Shown here one piece after another: positions 13,253-15,771 of a stretch of DNA of 15,771 bases. The notes under the pieces are model-generated. The model was given only the letters and a program-made list of their open reading frames with translations, was not told the DNA's origin and ran no database searches. The DNA comes from Oscillospiraceae bacterium (GTDB taxonomy: Bacteria > Bacillota > Clostridia > Oscillospirales > Oscillospiraceae), in NCBI GenBank assembly GCA_016296565.1, contig JAEDJB010000033.1, forward strand, positions 1-15,771, given 5' to 3'. A program made the position numbers and the translations under genes. The stretch's first letter is position 1, and each line of letters begins with the position of its first letter.

Positions 13253-13408
13253 TCTCATACTAGTTCTTGTTAAAAAGCTTGAAAAGCTTTTTATAGCACC
13301 GAAGGTGCGTCAAGAACTGCATGAGACGGCTTTTGTGGCAAAAAGCCACAAAAGGGCAACGCGAATCGCGGTGCCTTCTTAATAAAAACCAAAGGTTTTT
13401 ATTAAGAA
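13253..13408. repeat. Multi-hairpin structured element between convergent genes
   Basis: About 80 percent of these 156 bases can pair in five hairpins plus one enclosing stem. The enclosing stem is TCTCAT + AGTTCTTG (13253-13258, 13262-13269) with CAAGAACT + ATGAGA (13311-13318, 13321-13326). Inside it are hairpin A (13271-13280 with 13284-13293, loop GAA) and hairpin B (13296-13300 with 13304-13308, loop GAA). After it come C (13330-13339 with 13345-13354, loop AAAAA), D (13355-13375, CGCG core, loop AAT) and E (13376-13390 with 13394-13408, perfect 15 bp, loop AAA). C, D and E abut with no spacing. The AT-rich arms contrast with the GC-rich genes. It could be a dispersed palindromic repeat, a non-autonomous mobile element or a structured RNA; sequence alone does not decide. 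I see no open reading frame in it. Confidence 0.75.
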
Positions 13409-13414
13409 TTCGTA

Positions 13415-15301
13415 TCACAGGTTTTTCACAAACATCACACGGATGGCGTTAAGGACGGCCAGGACCATCACCCCCACGTCGGCAAAGACCGCCAGCCACA
13501 TGCCGGCCAGGCCCACGGCCACCAGGAGCAGGCAGAGCACCTTCACCCCAATGGCAAAGACGATGTTCTGCCGGACGATCCCCAGGCACTTCCGGGAAAT
13601 GCGGATGGCCTTGGCCAGCTTCCGGGGGTCGTCGTCCATGAGGACCACGTCCGCCGCCTCGATGGCCGCGTCGGAGCCCATGGCTCCCATGGCGATGCCG
13701 ATGTCCGCCCGGGCCAGCACCGGGGCATCGTTGATGCCGTCCCCCACGAAGGCCACCTTCCCGTGACCGGCGCGGCGGGTCAGCAGGTCCTCCACCTTGG
13801 CCACCTTGTCCCCGGGGAGCAGCTGGCTGTACACCTGGCCGATGCCCAGTTCCCCGGCCACCTGCTCCGCCACCGGCTGGAGGTCTCCGGTGAGCATCAC
13901 CGTCTCCTCCACCCCGGCCCGCTTCAGGGCTTCCACCGCCTGCCGGGCGGTGGGCTTTACCACGTCGGAGATTACAATCTGCCCGGCGTACTGTCCGTCC
14001 ACCGCCACGTGGACAATGGTCCCCACCTGCTCACCGGACTTCCAGGGGATGCCCAGGGCCTCCATGAGCCGGTGGTTGCCCGCAGCCACCCGATGGCCGT
14101 CCACCAGGGCGGTGACCCCCTGGCCGCTCTCCTCCCGGATCTCCGCCACCCGGCGGCTGTCCAGGGGCTTGCCATAGGCGCTCTGAAGGCTCTTGCTGAT
14201 GGGGTGGGAGGAGGCGCTCTCCGCCAGGGCCGCATAGGCCAGCAGATCCTCCTCCGGCAGGGTGCTGTGATAGACCCCCGTCACCTGAAAGACCCCCTGG
14301 GTCAGGGTGCCGGTCTTGTCAAAGACCACGCACTTGGTCTGGGCCAGGGCCTCCAGATAGTTGGAGCCCTTCACCAGAATACCCGCCTGGCTGGCCCCGC
14401 CGATCCCCGCGAAAAAACTCAGGGGGATGCTGATAACCAGGGCGCAGGGGCAGCTCACCACCAGGAAGGTGAGGGCACGGTAGACCCACTCTCCCCACAT
14501 AGGGGCCAGCCCCAGGCCCACCAGCCGCACCAGAGGCGGCAGCACCGCCAGCACCAGAGCGGCGGCGCACACCGCCGGGGTGTATACCCGGGCGAACCGG
14601 GAGATGAAGTTTTCCGACCGGGACTTCCGGGAGGAGGCGTTTTCCACCAGGTCCAGAATTTTGGACACGGTGGACTCCTCAAAGACCTGGGTGGTGCGCA
14701 CCCGCAGCCGGCCGTTTAAGTTGATGCAGCCGCTGATAATCTCATCCCCCGGGCCCACGGCACGGGGCAGACTCTCGCCGGTGAGGGCGCTGGTGTTCAA
14801 GGTGGACTCCCCGTCCAGCACTACACCGTCGATGGGGACCCGCTCCCCCGGCTGCACCACAATGACGGTGCCCACCTCTACCTCGTCCGGGTCTGCCTGC
14901 TCCAGGCCGCCCTCCTGGGTTTCCAGGTTGGCATAGTCCGGGCGGATGTCCATGAGCTGGCCGATGTCCCGGCGGCTTTTGTTCACCGCGTAGCTCTGGA
15001 ACCACTCTCCCACCTGGTAGAAGAGCATGACCCCGATGGCCTCGGTGTAGTCCCCGCCCCGCCAGATTCCCAGGGCCATGGCCCCTACGGTGGCCACCGC
15101 CATAAGGAAATTCTCGTCAAAAACCTGGCGGTTCCGGATTCCCTTTCCTGCCTTCAACAGGATATCATAGCCGATGAGCAGGTAAGGGACCAGGTAAAGG
15201 CCAAACCGCAGCCAGCCCTCCGCCGGCACGAAGTGCAGAATCACCAGCAGCGCCGCGGTGACCAGAATCCGCACCAGCATTTTCTTTTGCTTCTTGTTCA
15301 T
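13415..15301 (-). CDS. Zn/Cd/Pb-transporting P1B-type ATPase
   Basis: Membrane pump that exports divalent heavy metals using ATP. It has 628 residues. In order: N-terminal hydrophobic segments (about 9-90); actuator domain with TGES (174-177); the transmembrane metal site SCPCALVISIPL (283-294, CPC 284-286); phosphorylation site DKTGT (328-332, D328); SHP (365-367) in the nucleotide-binding domain; and the hinge GDGINDAP (520-527). K587 and D608-V-G in the last two helices, with the CPC, are the P1B-2 (Zn/Cd/Pb) signature rather than the copper type. The N-terminus has no fused HMA domain; the HMA module is a separate gene 32 bp upstream in the same operon. ATG 15301 follows AAGGAG. The name cadA or zntA would fit, but the preferred metal is not proven. 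Confidence 0.94.
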   Translation of the reverse strand: MNKKQKKMLVRILVTAALLVILHFVPAEGWLRFGLYLVPYLLIGYDILLKAGKGIRNRQVFDENFLMAVATVGAMALGIWRGGDYTEAIGVMLFYQVGEWFQSYAVNKSRRDIGQLMDIRPDYANLETQEGGLEQADPDEVEVGTVIVVQPGERVPIDGVVLDGESTLNTSALTGESLPRAVGPGDEIISGCINLNGRLRVRTTQVFEESTVSKILDLVENASSRKSRSENFISRFARVYTPAVCAAALVLAVLPPLVRLVGLGLAPMWGEWVYRALTFLVVSCPCALVISIPLSFFAGIGGASQAGILVKGSNYLEALAQTKCVVFDKTGTLTQGVFQVTGVYHSTLPEEDLLAYAALAESASSHPISKSLQSAYGKPLDSRRVAEIREESGQGVTALVDGHRVAAGNHRLMEALGIPWKSGEQVGTIVHVAVDGQYAGQIVISDVVKPTARQAVEALKRAGVEETVMLTGDLQPVAEQVAGELGIGQVYSQLLPGDKVAKVEDLLTRRAGHGKVAFVGDGINDAPVLARADIGIAMGAMGSDAAIEAADVVLMDDDPRKLAKAIRISRKCLGIVRQNIVFAIGVKVLCLLLVAVGLAGMWLAVFADVGVMVLAVLNAIRVMFVKNL

Positions 15302-15333
15302 ATCCGGTTCTCCTTCCCCCGGCGCGGGATTTC

Positions 15334-15552
15334 TTACAGGAAGATCTCGCAGTCGTCCTCCACCTTTTTGCAGTTCTTCCGGACCTGCTCCATGACAGCC
15401 TTGGGGTCCTGGCCCTCCTGGAACTCCACCTGCATTTTCAGGGTCATGAAGTTTACTGTGGCGGCCTTGACGCCCTCCGTGCGCTGGGCAGCCAACTCCA
15501 TCTTGTTGGCGCAGTTGGCGCAGTCTACATCGATCTTATAGGTCTTTTTCAT
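15334..15552 (-). CDS. Stand-alone HMA metal-binding protein (metallochaperone-like)
   Basis: A 72-residue ferredoxin-like heavy-metal-associated domain. The metal site is VDCANCANKME, with C11 and C14; the Asp directly before the first Cys is the form seen in Zn/Cd/Pb pumps such as ZntA, while copper domains usually have GMTC. The remainder fits the fold (GVKAATVNFMTLKMQVEF, then a charged helix). Two more cysteines, C61 and C68, lie near the C-terminus and might contribute to binding. I chose ATG 15552: AAAGGAG sits just upstream, while the longer frame from 15579 would translate the ribosome site itself. It is the first gene of the operon and probably delivers metal to, or regulates, the ATPase, which lacks its own HMA domain. 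Confidence 0.92.
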   Translation of the reverse strand: MKKTYKIDVDCANCANKMELAAQRTEGVKAATVNFMTLKMQVEFQEGQDPKAVMEQVRKNCKKVEDDCEIFL

Positions 15553-15580
15553 GGTGTTCTCCTTTCTCTGTCCGATCACT

Positions 15581-15610
15581 CGAACAATTGAACAATCGTT
15601 TCATCGTTTG
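15581..15610. promoter_or_regulatory. Operator-like repeats at the start of the metal-efflux operon
   Basis: Just downstream of the -10 (minus-strand sense) lie two direct copies of GAACAAT (15582-15588 and 15590-15596, period 8) and two of ATCGTTT (15595-15601 and 15603-15609, period 8). They also contain TGAA-N7-TTCA (15589-15603), similar to but one base longer than the TGAA-N6-TTCA core of ArsR/SmtB-family operators. Repression by a metal-sensing ArsR-type protein is inferred; no such regulator gene is in the window. Confidence 0.45.
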
Positions 15611-15611
15611 C

Positions 15612-15640
15612 ATCCTATTCCTAATCTGCCCGAAAGTCAA
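15612..15640 (-). promoter_or_regulatory. Probable promoter of the metal-efflux operon
   Basis: On the minus strand TTGACT (15640-15635) and TAGGAT (15617-15612) are separated by 17 bp. The start is predicted near 15605, inside the repeat block at 15581-15610. Confidence 0.65.
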
Positions 15641-15658
15641 CCGGTTTTCCCTCTCAGC

Positions 15659-15689
15659 TTCCGTTTGGGGGAAAGGAATTTCCGTTTGG
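15659..15689. repeat. 10-bp direct repeat, 21-bp period, in the divergent intergenic region
   Basis: TTCCGTTTGG occurs at 15659-15668 and again at 15680-15689. The 21-bp period is two helical turns. The second copy ends 9 bp before the likely -35 of the divergent plus-strand gene, a position suited to a transcription activator. Confidence 0.45.
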
Positions 15690-15698
15690 AGCCATCCC

Positions 15699-15728
15699 TT
15701 GCTCCTCTCCCCCGGTCTGTGGTACAAT
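15699..15728 (+). promoter_or_regulatory. Possible promoter of the gene at the right edge
   Basis: TTGCTC (15699-15704) and TACAAT (15723-15728) with an 18-bp spacer precede the ATG at 15757 by 28 bp. The -10 is good; the -35 is weak. Confidence 0.5.
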
Positions 15729-15756
15729 GAAAAAAACATTCCCAGGAGGTGCCGCC

Positions 15757-15771
15757 ATGGGTCCCCACGAT
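15757..15771 (+). CDS. Start of a gene cut off by the window edge
   Basis: ATG at 15757 has a perfect AGGAGGT (15744-15750) 6 bases upstream and a promoter-like sequence before that. Only five codons (MGPHD) are visible, so the product cannot be named. It is transcribed away from the metal-efflux operon. Confidence 0.6.

Noticed and set aside
13253..13408. CRISPR array
   Set aside because: The repeats are inverted, of different sequence and directly adjacent. There is no constant repeat with variable spacers and no cas gene.
13763..14719. 318-codon plus-strand open frame opposite the P-type ATPase
   Set aside because: Antisense shadow with biased composition; the minus strand encodes a complete P1B ATPase.
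15536..15739. 67-codon minus-strand frame upstream of the HMA gene
   Set aside because: It covers the promoter, repeats and ribosome site of the metal-efflux operon and has no ribosome site or recognisable protein character.

Overview
The window looks like a chromosomal piece of a high-GC, spore-forming member of the Clostridia, most likely Oscillospiraceae (Flavonifractor/Lawsonibacter/Intestinimonas-like). The grounds are a recognisable spo0A, GC-rich codon use, strong AGGAGG-type ribosome binding sites, an infC-rpmI-rplT operon with a Firmicutes-style attenuator, and anaerobic-type enzymes such as an indolepyruvate:ferredoxin oxidoreductase alpha subunit. The taxonomic placement is inference; no rRNA gene is present.

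Layout. Positions 1-1534 (+) hold the 3' part of an ArsB/NhaD-type ion permease and a small unknown protein. Positions 1560-2658 (+) are a single-gene unit: promoter, TTG-started cysteine-synthase-like PLP enzyme, strong terminator. Positions 2662-5400 (-) are two tandem ArsB/NhaD-type permeases that resemble each other closely, so three members of this superfamily lie within 5.4 kb. Positions 5581-7467 (-) are a single-gene iorA unit with its own promoter and terminator and no iorB beside it. The 365-bp gap at 7400-7764 is a regulatory region between divergent iorA and spo0A. It holds a perfect 0A-box, two imperfect ones and a 12-bp palindrome. spo0A (7765-8532, +) ends in a strong terminator.

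Positions 8670-11765 (+) are a compact lipoylation operon: lplA-type ligase, a free-standing 79-residue lipoyl domain, lipoyl synthase lipA, and a second, divergent lplA-type ligase. No dehydrogenase E1, E2 or E3 gene and no glycine-cleavage gene accompanies it. Between them the genes could lipoylate the small carrier by scavenging (ligases) or by de novo sulfur insertion (LipA). This is the most system-like part of the window.

Positions 11841-13252 (+) are the translation operon infC-rpmI-rplT. It has a near-consensus promoter, a structured leader ending in a terminator (probable L20-type attenuator), and an apparent AUC start codon for infC. Positions 13253-13408 hold an almost fully base-paired multi-hairpin element between convergent genes. 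Positions 13415-15640 (-) are a metal-efflux operon: a separate HMA metal-binding protein followed by a Zn/Cd/Pb-type P1B-ATPase, with operator-like repeats just downstream of its promoter. A divergent gene begins at 15757 and leaves the window after five codons.
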